A DNA stretch of 64,000 nucleotides, from contig CAJQUW010011508.1 in assembly GCA_907163375.1 (NCBI GenBank), positions 372,001 through 436,000 on the forward strand, written 5' to 3'. The notes beneath the pieces are model-generated. The model was not told the DNA's origin and ran no database searches. It saw only the letters and a list, made by a program, of their open reading frames with translations. Made by a program: the position numbers and the translations under genes. The stretch is from Prostheceraeus crozeri. Its lineage: Eukaryota > Platyhelminthes > Polycladida > Euryleptidae. Each line of letters starts with the position of its first letter. The stretch's first letter is position 1. Below, one piece after another: positions 23,068 through 33,822 of this stretch.

Positions 23068-24124
23068 CAAGGTGATTCAAAAGTCGCCATACATAGGGAA
23101 AATACAAAAATATGTCGCCAAGTTCATGCGTGGTATAATCTTGAGATTATTTGTGCAGATATACGTGTATTTCCGTGAATTACGTTAGAATTCATTATTG
23201 TACACGTAATTTGACCGATTAACCACATCTTGGTTGCAGTGTGGTAGATTTGATAGGACATTGTTTGACATCCATGTGCACCGAGTCGTATGCTATCAAG
23301 AAGTCGTATGAATGGTGCTGAATTCACACATGCTTTGTTCCAAAGCTAAGGCTTCGTAGTTTGTAATCATCGACTTCGATATTGTTCTTCTGAGTCTTGA
23401 GATGTGATTAGTATTGGTAGAAATCGAAATTTTTAAAAGCAAAGTCAGAATGCGATCAGGTGAATGCAAAGTCAGGTCACTCTTGTCTTGTCTGCAATGC
23501 TTTTGTGAAAAGAAGAGCGTATCGAAATTGTTCTCCTATCTGGAACGGGAAGCTGTCGCAAGGTTGCTGCAGAATTCAACGTACGGCACAGCGGCGGTTC
23601 ACAGGTCACTCACGATGCTGTCGCAAAACTCATCGCCAAGTTCAAGGAAACTGGGAGCGTGGAAGATAGAAAAAGAAGTGGCCGTCCACGTACATCAACT
23701 GATGAGGACACCGCTACGAATGTTATGACCGCTTTCGCCAACAGTCCAACCAAAAGTACACGTCGGTTGTCTTCAGAAATCGGAGTCAGTCAGTCCAGTA
23801 TCGTCTGCATTACGAAGAAGAACAAGTGGCATCCGTTTAAGATCCAAATGATGCAGCACCTTACCGAGGAAGACCCGGACCGTCGCATGGAGTTTTGCGA
23901 GTCGGCCATTTCCGAGATAGACAAGGACTCTGACTTCTCCAGTGGAATCCATTTTTTTCGGACGAGGCCAACTTTTATGTCAATGGAGAAGTTAACCGGC
24001 AAAACATTCGAGCACTTGATTTAGTTCACTCCATGCTTTACTTTCTTGTTTTGTTGCTCTAATAAATGTATTTTTGGATAAAAAGAGGTTTTTCCCTATG
24101 TATGGCGACTTTTGAATCACCCTG
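23068..24124 (+). mobile_element. Tc1/mariner-superfamily element, internally deleted
   Basis: Ends read CAAGGTGATTCAAAAGTCG and, reversed, CAGGGTGATTCAAAAGTCG, with matching sequence for about 30 bp (through CCATACATAGGGAAAA). TA flanks both sides (23066-23067 and 24125-24126). Inside, the + strand encodes the N-terminal half of a transposase: a helix-turn-helix part near VAAEFNVRHSG and HDAVAKLIAKFKETGSVEDR, the KRSGRPRTS linker, then RRLSSEIGVSQSSI, and a shifted-frame FSDEANFYVNGEVNRQNIR around the first catalytic Asp. At least one frameshift is present, and the rest of the DDE domain is missing between this point and the right end. At 1.06 kb it is a dead deletion derivative. Confidence 0.88.
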
Positions 24125-24167
24125 TATATTGGTTGAGGTGAATGTTGATAACTTTTTGATAAATGTC

Positions 24168-24635
24168 TAGTCACCTGCGAGTAGAGCATTTCTCTGTGCC
24201 CGTACTTTACCGTTCGCGTGACTAGTTTCCGCCTACGTACACGTACTCGCCCGTGCCCGCACACACGTACCCTTCTGTAGTCTATCCGTACCCGCCTGTA
24301 CCAGTACATCACAAGTCATAGTACGATTACTCACTCACTCTCGTTTCACGTTCATTGAGCCCGTCCGACGCAGTTAGACGATTGTTTCCGAATTGCGCGT
24401 CTCCATTTAACTCGATCGTTGGCGGGCGAAGGGTTGGGGTTCAGGATCTTCATGTCCTCCGACACTTTGCGACCACGTTTTTCGGGGGTCAACGTGATCT
24501 CTTATTCCACTCGCAGCAGTCCGTCTCATGCATACTGAAAAATATCTTCACCTGTCCGTACCCGTGACGAAGTTCTCTCTACCCGCACCCGCTCGTACCC
24601 GCGGTTACGGATATACCCGCATGCGCAGGTCACTA
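24168..24635. mobile_element. Small non-autonomous hAT-like element
   Basis: Starts TAGTCACCTGCG and ends, reversed, TAGTGACCTGCG. The flanking 8-mers TAAATGTC and TAACTGAC agree at 6 of 8 positions, fitting an aged hAT target duplication. Both ends are packed with CCGTACCCGC-like motifs in tandem (24190-24310 and 24545-24615). No coding content. Confidence 0.6.
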
Positions 24636-24649
24636 TAACTGACACAGCA

Positions 24650-25130
24650 TGCATCGTACTGACTTTTTATTTAAGTTGGAGGCTTTAGATTTTTACCTTC
24701 GGCCTTTTGACAAGAGATCTAATAGGAGCTCTGACATGTCCAGCCCATCAGTGTTAGTTCTTCCGGTACTCTTCAATGACGTTCTTGACTCCGCTTCTTT
24801 TCCTGATCTCTTCGTTCCTGATATGTTGGAGTAGTGATATTCCTAACATGGTTATCTCCATGGCTCTTTGCGCTTTAGACATATAACCTTTCGCTCGCTT
24901 ATAACATTGCAGACAAGATGGTGATGTTGAATAGGTCGGCGCGGATATTTGTGTCGATGTTGGATTTCAGTACATCCTTTATCGAGTTGAATGCTCTCCA
25001 TCCCGCTCTTGCTCGCCGATTGATCTCATTTTCTAGATCTCGTTCCATGTTCATTTCCTGTCCCAAGTAGATGTAGTTCTTCACTTTTATTTCCTCTCCT
25101 TCTATCGTGATTCGTCCGGGTGCTCGTTCC
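24650..25130 (-). mobile_element. RTE-like LINE reverse transcriptase C-terminal remnant
   Basis: The - strand encodes KNYIYLGQEMNMERDLENEI, then RRARAGWRAFNSIKDVL and further degenerate sequence with SKRAMEITMLGISL and EEIRKRSGVKNVIEEY-like pieces in shifted frames. This is the classic end of an endonuclease-RT LINE (family pattern YLGQ.....I..RI..GW.AF......L and later RRMER.MLG). Several frame breaks; the 5' part is absent. Confidence 0.8.
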
Positions 25131-25717
25131 TGAAATCACGTGTAGCTAGAAAGAGTTGCCGTGTGAAATCTCTATGGAAGCTCTCCACATAGCATAGGCC
25201 ACGTACACTATTTATACGAATCATAGGCCTACATGTTGTCAGGGCAGTTAAGCATAGGAGGTCCCTATGATATTACATCTCCGCATTGAAATCATATAAG
25301 TACATTGATAACAATGTGTATTAATGTCTGATTTACATTTAACAAGCACACTATGAACATAACCCTGTAACAAATGCACTTGCAGATTCGCTAATTATCA
25401 GGATAGTAGAGTTCCAGTTCGCCTGGGCATAGAATAAAAAACCTTGAGACTTGAGCCTTGTAAGTGCAAAAATTCAATGGTACCAGTAGACGCTGCGCTC
25501 TTCCTCATGCAAGGATTCCTCAGTGCGGTTCGTAATTGCCCAAAGTAGCTCTAAATATCTGGAATGGCTGAGCAAGGGACTATACAACGGTGTTCTGTGT
25601 TTATATATCCTGGCTATGACGTGCGGCTGATAATCATAAAGATTTTAGAGTACGAATTCTATATATTTTAAGCTAGTCTGGGCCCTTCCGAGCCATACTG
25701 ACGAACCTAAAGTTGTA

Positions 25718-26831
25718 ATGACTGTTAAGTAAAGAAAATAAAGAAAATGAACTCATAATATAATGTGTTATCTTTAGCGCTTTCGATGACTCTAATCATG
25801 AGATAACGTCACATACAAAGGATTCAAAATAATATTGCACTGAAAGTATAAAACAGCTTGTTGTGTTGCCTCAGACAATGAAGATCGCTTGCCGTTCTTT
25901 GAAAGATCCAAATTCCTCTCGTTGTCCGGTCAAACGGCTGCTACAATTTCAAAAGCGACTGCGGATGCAGCTGTATTGGTCGGACAACGATATGTCTTGG
26001 TATCCGAATCAAAGAGCAACATCCCAACTGGGTAGCAACAAGATTGAGAGGCCCAAAAGATCAAAGCAGCTCCATATCCAAGCAACTCTGTGATTGCAAT
26101 CTCTCCGGACACAAGTTGAAGTCCTGTTTCTCTGTCGCTGTATGCTGTAGAAATATACATGTTAAGATCACTGAGGTCCTTTTATTACTACGATTCAAGC
26201 CGTCATTATGTATCATGAAAGACTTTGTTGCTAGTAACTTGCTCCTGCCTCTTTGATTCGGATACCAAGACTTATCGTTGTCCGACCAATACAGCTGCAT
26301 CCGCAGTCGCTTTTGACATTGTAGCAACCGTTTGACCGGACAACGAGAGGAATTTGGATCTTTCAAAGAACGGCAAGCGATCTTCATTGTCTGAGGCAAC
26401 ACAACAAGCTGTGCTACATAATACGTTCTTGAAATTGATTTACTTAGTTTTTTCTAGACTAATAAATGAAATCTGTCTCCCAGAAATGGTCTTCTAAGAT
26501 ACACGTTCCTTTTTGACGGACCGAGAACTGGTTTTTCTTCTTTCTTCATTTTATGTTGTTCAATAAATTGGTCCGGACTTAGTACCTTTCTTGCTTTCAT
26601 CTCATCTATGTCAAATTTCTATAGTCCAATGTCTCGATTTTAGCATGTCTGCATATACTTTACTTACTTACTTAATCTCTTTTCATAGCTGTGTTATTTG
26701 AATGTCTATAACTTTCAGTGCAATATTATTTTGAATCCTTTGTATGTGACGTTATCTCATGATTAGAGTCATCGAAAGCGCTAAAGATAACACATTATAT
26801 TATGAGTTCATTTTCTTAACTTAAAGTCATT
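25718..26831. repeat. 1.1 kb fold-back (long inverted repeat) in ATP7 intron 1
   Basis: Left arm 25718-26016 pairs with right arm 26249-26831. The inner parts (25858-26016 with 26249-26413) and outer parts (25718-25850 with 26700-26831) match with only a few differences. The right arm is interrupted by about 290 bp (roughly 26414-26700). The central spacer is 232 bp. Outer ends read AATGACT on the left and AATGACT in reverse on the right. No transposase is encoded; the open frames repeated in both arms are by-products of the symmetry. Probably a fold-back or MITE-type element. Confidence 0.88.
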
Positions 26832-27794
26832 GGAAGAAAAGGCTACTTTAAATTTTTGAACCTTTGTAAGGCGGAACGCAGTGTCTATGTCTGTCACAAT
26901 TTTTGGGCTTAAAATTGTTCAAGTCTGAGAGCAATTCTCTATTAGATTTGCCAATGTTTTGCAAACGTTATAAGTCTAATACCGGTAGTCTGATTTAATA
27001 GATGTATAATTATGCTTTTCTCAGGGCTGATAGAAGAAACGGCAAATACCCGACACTCCTACAGCTATGTTCGATAAAGTATGATTGATAAAGACCAAAA
27101 GAATCAAAACTGGCACATGATGTAGTATTTGCAGTACTTGTATGATGGTAGATTTGAAGGAGAATCACATAAATAGATTATCAAGACCTTTCATGCCTTG
27201 TTTGCGACTTTTTGTGTTCTGATTTATTATACTGTTTTCCCAAACATCTACAAGTAGAGCATCGCATTAATTAGAAGGGTAGTTTATTTCAGTCTAAATG
27301 GACTATGAGTGTCACATGCTCTCAATTTTAATGGAAATAATCGAACCTTTAATGAAAAATGATCAAGAAATTAAAAATAAAGGTAGATCAACTGTAAACT
27401 TCTAGTCACTGAATCTCAAAATTTTCATAATCGCGCGAATATTGAATCGCGCCCGCCACTGCCTCAGTGCGTTATTGTCTAGATACATGTAGAATGACAT
27501 GCTCTCTCAATTTTCGACGTTTTATCATGCAGGAGTACATTATAAATCACCGAATTATTCTCGTTCTTCATAATAAATTTAGTAATATTAATGGTCATTT
27601 ATCATCCACTTTTAAATCACGGCTCGAAGGGTTTGTGCTCTTTTCACATGTGTGCTTTTATAGGCGCAGACAATAAGCCATTGCTCCTTAACGTCTCTTC
27701 ATTATCACAAAATACACGTTAAGTCTCATGTATATAGTTGTATTCATATATTAGCGAACGTTTTTTTCCCAGCGCTATATTTTGTCGTTTCCAG
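26832..27794. other. ATP7 intron 1, right part
   Basis: No feature recognised except the splice acceptor, a pyrimidine-rich TTTTGTCGTTTCCAG ending at 27794. Confidence 0.5.
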
Positions 27795-28559
27795 GTTTCG
27801 CTTGAAGACGCAATTGCAATCGTCATATTCCGTCAAGAAAACTTCACAGCTTCCCACGTGGCGGAATTGATTGACGATGTGGGATTTGAACCAACACAGT
27901 TGCCTTCCGAAGAGGTGACAAGACGAGTTCACAGCCTTGTTCTTCCATCGGACACCCTAGTGGAATCATCAGAGATAGCCGGTCACATTTACTACAAAGA
28001 GGTAAAAGTAACAGACACAAAAGTCTGGTATGACCCTCGGCATGTGTCTGAAGATGTGTTACGTGGACGAGAAGGCAACCTGATCGAAGTGGACGATGAC
28101 GGGGAGGAATCTAGTCTTATTTCTGTCCAGGGAATGACTTGTCAGTCTTGCGTCGACACGATAGAATCCACTATAAGAAAGAGGAATGGTGTTGTGTCAA
28201 TATCCGTGTCACTCGAGGATGCTCAGGCTGTAGTCCGCTACAGACCCAGTGCGATATCTGCGGATGATATAAGGGAGGCAATAGAGGACATGGGATTCGA
28301 TGCCGAGCTCCTGACCTCCAACGACAGGAAGAGACGACAAACAAACAGCAGTTGCGCTGGATTTGATGAGTTGGCCCGTCGAGATGAAGTGGAGAATACT
28401 GAAGAAACTGTGATCAGAATCGAAGGAATGACATGCAATTCTTGTGTTCGGAATATAGAGGGAGTCGTTGGCGGAATGGAAGGCGTCACCGCGGTGAAAG
28501 TCAGTCTGGAAAGGAAAGAAGGGTGTGTGAAATACTTTCCCAGCAAAATATCAGCTCAG
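27795..28559 (+). CDS. ATP7: Copper-transporting P-type ATPase, coding exon 2 (end of HMA1, HMA2, first half of HMA3)
   Basis: A 765-nt exon in phase 0 on both sides, encoding residues 37-291. It opens with VSLEDAIAIVIFRQEN and ELIDDVGFEP, the second half of HMA1. HMA2 carries GMTCQSC at about residues 149-155 and ends REAIEDMGFDAELL. HMA3 carries GMTCNSC at about 247-253, and its first half runs to KISAQ at the exon end. Both metal loops keep their two cysteines. Between HMA1 and HMA2, around residues 80-125, lies a stretch (KEVKVTDTKVWYDPRHVSED) that looks like the second half of an HMA fold without a CxxC loop. A similar CxxC-less segment is, as I recall, present between the first two domains of vertebrate ATP7A. 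Flanking signals are TTTCCAG before and GTGAGA after. Confidence 0.93.
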
Positions 28560-30301
28560 GTGAGATAAAAGACATTCCCATATGTATAACGCGTTATCAT
28601 ACGGTAATATTTACGTGTTGTTGTGCGTTCCCTTGAATCTTGGCCCTTCAGATCTCTCAAACCGAGTTGATATGGTCGTGTAGATTTCAAGCCTGTCTAT
28701 TTGAGTCGGAGACGCAATTTACTCAACGAATTAGTTGGGAAAGCTGACTTCCTGATGTTTGATGACATGTAGTCATCTGGGCAGGGGTATGCTAACGTCG
28801 CAAAATATACGGGTTAGAAATGGACTGTCGTAAGTTTACTTTAGCCGAAATCGGAACGTAGCTTTCTCGATGCTTTAACCGCATCATATTTGCGAAGCGA
28901 ACATCATGATCGACAAAACAAAAATGAAAATATTTTTCACGTCCGTTTATTTCATAGTGAAAACCAGATATTTACAAATAAAGTAAAATAAAATTGTCGA
29001 CTTTTCGGCGGTCACATATATCAAGATATGTTGCTGATTAATTTGTTATTAGACAGTAATATGCTGATCGACAACTTGCGGATGACACTTAAAAGGATTG
29101 CCGTTAAAATGCTACGATAGAAGCACGATAACAAGTTGGCAGATTCAAGATTCGATAAAAGTTCTAGATACAAAGTCCAGTAAGTCACACTATGCTATTT
29201 GGAGAGCATTTGAAAGCATAAAAATGTGTCTTCCTTCAGCTGTGACTTGTAACTAATAGTTATTTTCTTACCATTCGCAGTTGTTTTTTGATTTTTCATT
29301 AACGTATTGTTCACACATTTTCCAGAGGGTCACTTTCAAAGCCAATATTTTCCAAAAGTTAGCAATATATACTTTCCTCGAAATCAAATTGCTTCTCAAT
29401 GCGCAATTTTTTATCAATGATCAGTTGTAAATGGCAAAATTATAACTCTCCCTTTTCGAATCCTCAGTTGTTTGCACTTAGCAATCACATGCTTATGACA
29501 CAGGACCGAAAGTCCGAAGGAATTAGATGCGATGTGCAAGGTCAAAAGGCATTGCATTTCCTAAACATGGCATCCCGTGGCGAAGATGTTTGGTGAAGAA
29601 GCTTGACAGTTGAATGACGTGACGATGCATCATCTTGCATTAATGTCACAGGCATTTTCTAAGTTGAATATGCAGTGGAATAACTTGATAAAAATACATT
29701 TGTAGGTAACTTTCATGCAAAACAAAGTTTGTGAAGAACTTTATGCACTGGTGAATCCACCATGTTCTACCACACACAAACATTTTATCAGCTTCATCGG
29801 GAACTTGATTGGTTTTCATGAAGTCTACGTGCTACATGCTGATATCTCAACCGAGTGAAAATTCGTCTCGTCTATTTCAGAAGATTGATTTGGGCTACAA
29901 TTAGTCAACAACCATTCTAAAAATTGATCACTTCTTGAAGCATCTTCAGATCCTGGAGCAGAAATGGAAGCGGATCACGGATCTGTAGACCGATACGGAT
30001 GACCCTTGTTGTTTTGAATACGGGTCTTAATAGTTTACGGTGCATTTATCCACTGGGCACTTCATACTTACGTGTAGTTGAAAGCGTGTTATTACTAAAT
30101 CTTAAAAGTACACATTTAGTGTATAGTACACGCTTGAAAAGTGTTGGCCTATATACATAGAAACCCGAAGTGTCTTAGAAATCAAGTTTCAATAAGACTA
30201 TTCACTTCCATTTTGCATAAAAATATCTGACTGCAAACAAAATGTTTTACTGAAACTCGTGCGTTACACAGATTCACAAATGCTCTATTCCCAGCAAATA
30301 A
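28560..30301. other. ATP7 intron 2, left end
   Basis: Begins with donor GTGAGA; this intron runs to 55099 (about 26.5 kb). No gene or repeat boundary recognised in this part. Confidence 0.5.
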
Positions 30302-30303
30302 TA

Positions 30304-30427
30304 CGAGGGGTGATTGATAAGTTCGCGGCCTGACATAGAAAGCTTAAAGCCAGGCCATTATGCACATGTGGATTGATACAATGGAATGTGCTGACGGCGC
30401 ATGACGAGTGATCAGTCGATCCGGTGA
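30304..30427 (+). repeat. Left 124-bp inverted arm of the mariner
   Basis: From CGAGGGGTGATTG to GATCCGGTGA. Pairs without a visible mismatch with 33697-33820. Confidence 0.95.
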
Positions 30428-30573
30428 ACTGTTGGTGAACCACAGCTACTTAACTTCAGTTACTAACTTATCAGTCAGTTAGTCAGATAAGTGTTGCGCA
30501 AGATGGATCACGTTTCAAATCGAGCTGTCATTCGTTATCTCGGCTTGAAAGGACTCACACCAAAGGAGATTCA

Positions 30574-33127
30574 GGTGACTTCCAATTCAGCTGGTTCCCA
30601 TTCAGCTGGTTCCAACTGAGATGGATCTCATTCAGCTGGTTCCCAATCAGCTGGTTGTCTGTTCAGAGTCTCATTCAGCTGGGAATTTTTGGCTCTCTTC
30701 CCTGCTGTGACACCCGTAGATTCTCGCAGTCTGAGTTAAGAATGAGATAAACAAATATGTCATGATTAATTTATATCTTAGTTTTTGTATTAACACTTAC
30801 ACAATTATGAAAACAGAAGACTCAATAATCAAAACTCATATCAATATTTATGATACAATAAACCATCTGAACAGTGAGCTAAGATATAACTTTACTTTGT
30901 GAAAGAGATACAACACTACACTTGCTGCAGTAGTCCCAAGCGTCAATATCACTTTCCTGTAGATTTTGCTTCAATCGCTGCAATCTTGAAGTAGCTTTGG
31001 CATACTTTCGCCGCTGCTTGGGGGGTGATGCTCCAGCTTTCAGCAAGCGAATAGTCGTCTCCTCGGCATCCTGTACTTCTCTCAGACATTCAATGAACTT
31101 GGAGATATTCGGGTGGCGATTAAAGATCTGAAAAGAAATAGAGGAAATACTCGTGTTTTGTAATTTTTAGTAAAGATCATAGAGTAGAAATATAAAGTAA
31201 GGGAACAGTGTCAACTTCAACAAAATGTAGCAAGCACTTTATATTTTTACATCAAAATAATCAGTTTTTTACGGAGAATACAATTCTGAAGTCCAAAAAA
31301 ATATTTGATGCAATTTTTATCATCAGTTAGTTTTATCAACAGATTTCATGTTATGTATTATACTTATATTTAATTACTACATATTACTATCATATTATTT
31401 TATCATTTTCTATTACATTATTTTCTATTTGTCAATAATTAAGAAAACTATTAGAAAACAATATCATCAATAATAGAATTTAAAATCCATGATAGGCCTA
31501 AGTACTAATATACCATAATACCGCTACATGATATGTGTCATTCAACCGAGATAGGTGAAGAAGCTTACCTTGCGAAATTTTGCATTTCTGCTCTCCAATG
31601 CATTATTGGTCCTGATTCCACTACTGTTGTCGTAATGACACCAAATCTCTCTTGAAAAGATGGCATCCAAATCATCCACATATGTCTTAGTGACGTAGTC
31701 CACAAATTCTTGACATTCCTCAGGACACTCACCTATCACCCGTACCCATACTTCATCAATCTTGTCCTTTGGAAGAAAAGGCAAACCGAGGGCTTTTCTC
31801 ACTATGCGTCCAACTTCTTCATTTTCTCGATATGGAATTGTCAATCCAAGTCGCTGGACTCCACGCCAAATCGATTGGGTGTAGTGAAAATGACATCCAC
31901 GAATTGAAGTGCTTGGAAATGAATGTTGTACCGCGTTTATGGCCGCTTTCTCGAAATCCAATTGAACGGTATCGGGTTCAATTTTCAAGTTGAATTGAGC
32001 TGCTTTCAATTTCAATAAATCTAATAAGCGCTTGTATGTATGTTCTGTCTTGTTCGGTAAAAGTGCATGGCATACTGGAACCAACGTATTGCAAAATGAT
32101 GCATATATCATGTACAGCTGATGGAATAGCCGTGCAGCAACATGGAACGTGCTATCCATGTAAAGACACTTGGAGGATGCCAAAATACGGAGACATGGGA
32201 TTGTGAAGAGGGCGAGAATTCGATCATCACTCCCATCGTCTATCTGAAGAAAGTCCTGTCCAGATTGTGTTTTTGTCCATTCACCTTCGATCATAAGCTC
32301 AGAAAGAGTCTGAGGCTGATTCGGTAAGCGTGTACTACGTGCCCGATACATTGAGGACTTGAGAGACTTGAATGCAGGTTGAAGTACGTCCTCTTCGTCA
32401 TCGGACTTTGAAGAAAACGCCGTAGAATATAGTCGCTTCATCGACGTTGTCGGTTGTTGGAGGGCATTATTGACAGCTTTTTTCTTCTTCCGTATCACGC
32501 CTACGGCAGCATTTTCTGGTAAATGTTCGTGACTGGATACTTTGGAGGTAATGATGAAAGAATCCTCCTTAACAATTCCTCGAACGTTGCAGTTTTGGAG
32601 ACGACAGGCGTACGATATGGTTCCATTCTTATTAAGTCTTTCTTTTTTAAACAAGTAATTTTGGTAAAAAATGAGATTCGCACCCTTTCTGCTTTCGATA
32701 TATTCGTAATTCATGTTGCCGATTAGAGTGAGGCTTCTATGACTGAGCAGTTAATATATAAGAATTTCATGTAATTCTATGACATCAATTTAATTTAAAT
32801 CTCTCAATATGTTAGCAATTTCGTATCGTCTTTCCACAACAAATCTTTCACATGTCAATATTATAATATTCTGACAAACTGTTTTCTTATGTTAAGAATT
32901 TAGAGGTATCAATTTTCAACTTATCAAATTATCGTGATGATATAATTGACAGTTATTTTGACAGTATGTGATTGAACCAATTTCATGCTGTTTCTTGAAA
33001 ATTCCCAGCTCGTTGAGACTGCATGACCAGCCGGTTGGGAACTCGAATCGTTAGCTTAGTCATCTTTTGATGATGTAATGAACACAAAGACCCATCTGAA
33101 TGGGAACCAGCTGAATGGGATGCAGCC
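30574..33127 (-). mobile_element. FLYWCH-MULE (Phantom-like Mutator) transposon, apparently complete
   Basis: Flanked by a perfect 8-bp target duplication GAGATTCA (30566-30573 and 33128-33135) inside the mariner transposase gene. The left end reads GGTGACTTCCAATTCAGCTG and the right end, reversed, GGCTGCATCCCATTCAGCTG; both continue GTTCCCATTCAG. The left end carries about five ATTCAGCTGG-type repeats (30584-30680), likely transposase-binding sites. It encodes one transposase on the - strand. Phantom elements of animals and insect viruses are the Mutator group known to join a FLYWCH zinc finger to a MULE catalytic domain. Confidence 0.92.
30879..32714 (-). CDS. FLYWCH-MULE transposase, two exons
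   Basis: Exon 1 is 32714-31569 (382 codons) and exon 2 is 31127-30879 (82 codons and stop). The intron begins GTAAGC and ends TTCTTTTCAG, and both exons meet in phase 0, giving 464 residues. The N-terminus is a FLYWCH zinc finger (residues about 1-67; C37, C42, H62, H64). A Lys/Ser-rich linker follows, then the MULE catalytic domain with the probable triad D187 (CLYMDSTFHV), D253 (VQLDFEKAA) and E374 (TNNALESRN), and the conserved CHFH at 274-277. Exon 2 carries HPNISKFIECLREVQ, typical of the C-terminus of this family. No stop or frameshift was seen, so it may be active or recently so. Without splicing the frame ends 9 residues after the donor. Confidence 0.9.
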
Positions 33128-33696
33128 GAGATTCATGATGATATGGTTGGAACACATGGTGAGAAACCTCCGTCCTACACCACATTCAAGAAGTGGGCTT
33201 CAGAATTCAAGCAAGGAAGAGAGAGCTTGGAAGATGATCCCGTTGTGGAAGACCAGTGACAGTGAGCACAGAAGATGTGATCGATCATGTTCAAAAGATT
33301 ATTCTTGATGATCGCCGTACAACCGAGCGAAAGATTGCCTTCGAACTGAAGATTTCACAAGAGCGTGTCCATAGCATCATCCATCATGAACTTGGCATGA
33401 ACAAAGTTTCCGCTCGATGGGTGCCACGACTGCTCACACCAGAGAACAAGCGAGCCCGCTTTCTCATCTCAAGGGACAACCTGGCGCTGTTCGTAAGAGA
33501 TCCTGAAAATTTCATGGACCGGTTCATTACGATGGATGAGACTTGGGTTCACCACTATCAGCCAGAGTCGAAAGAACAATCGAAACAATGGAAGCACCCA
33601 GGATCACCAACTCCGCGGAAAGCCAAGGTCACCAGGTCCGCGGGAAAGGTCATGGCCTCCATTTTTTGGGATTCGAAGGGAGTTTTGTTGTCGGAC

Positions 33697-33820
33697 TCAC
33701 CGGATCGACTGATCACTCGTCATGCGCCGTCAGCACATTCCATTGTATCAATCCACATGTGCATAATGGCCTGGCTTTAAGCTTTCTATGTCAGGCCGCG
33801 AACTTATCAATCACCCCTCG
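33697..33820 (-). repeat. Right 124-bp inverted arm of the mariner
   Basis: Exact reverse complement of 30304-30427. It begins directly after the truncated transposase, so the residues read through it (SPDRLITRHAPSAHS) are not transposase. Confidence 0.95.
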
Positions 33821-33822
33821 TA

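Larger units (their letters stand above)
30503..33690 (+). pseudogene. mariner transposase, interrupted and 3'-truncated
   Basis: Starts at ATG 30503 with MDHVSNRAVIRYLGLKGLTP, is cut by the MULE inside KEIHDDM, and resumes at 33128 with GTHGEKPPSYTTFKKWASEF and QGRESLEDDP. A one-base loss near 33240 shifts the frame before TVSTEDVIDHVQKIILDDRR. The catalytic part follows: ARWVPRLLTPENKR, ITMDETWVHHYQPESKEQ (first Asp) and GKVMASIFWDSKGVLL (second Asp region). Mariner transposases (DD34D) are about 345 residues; here everything after GVLL, including the third Asp, is replaced by the inverted arm. Non-functional. Confidence 0.93.
30304..33820 (+). mobile_element. mariner element turned fold-back, carrying a nested MULE
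   Basis: TA flanks both ends (30302-30303 and 33821-33822) and the termini read CGAGGGGTGATTGATAAG. The nested MULE accounts for 2554 bp plus an 8-bp duplication; without them the mariner is about 955 bp, shorter than the usual 1.3 kb. The terminal inverted repeats are 124 bp and appear perfect, whereas mariner ends are usually near 30 bp. The right-hand 124 bp is an inverted copy of the element's own left end, and the true 3' third is missing. Confidence 0.93.

Noticed and set aside
25863-26402. Two mirror-image 76-113 codon frames
   Set aside because: They are the same sequence read from the two arms of the fold-back; symmetry, not genes.
30584-30680. CRISPR-like repeat array
   Set aside because: Short irregular repeats at a transposon end in an animal genome; subterminal binding motifs explain them.
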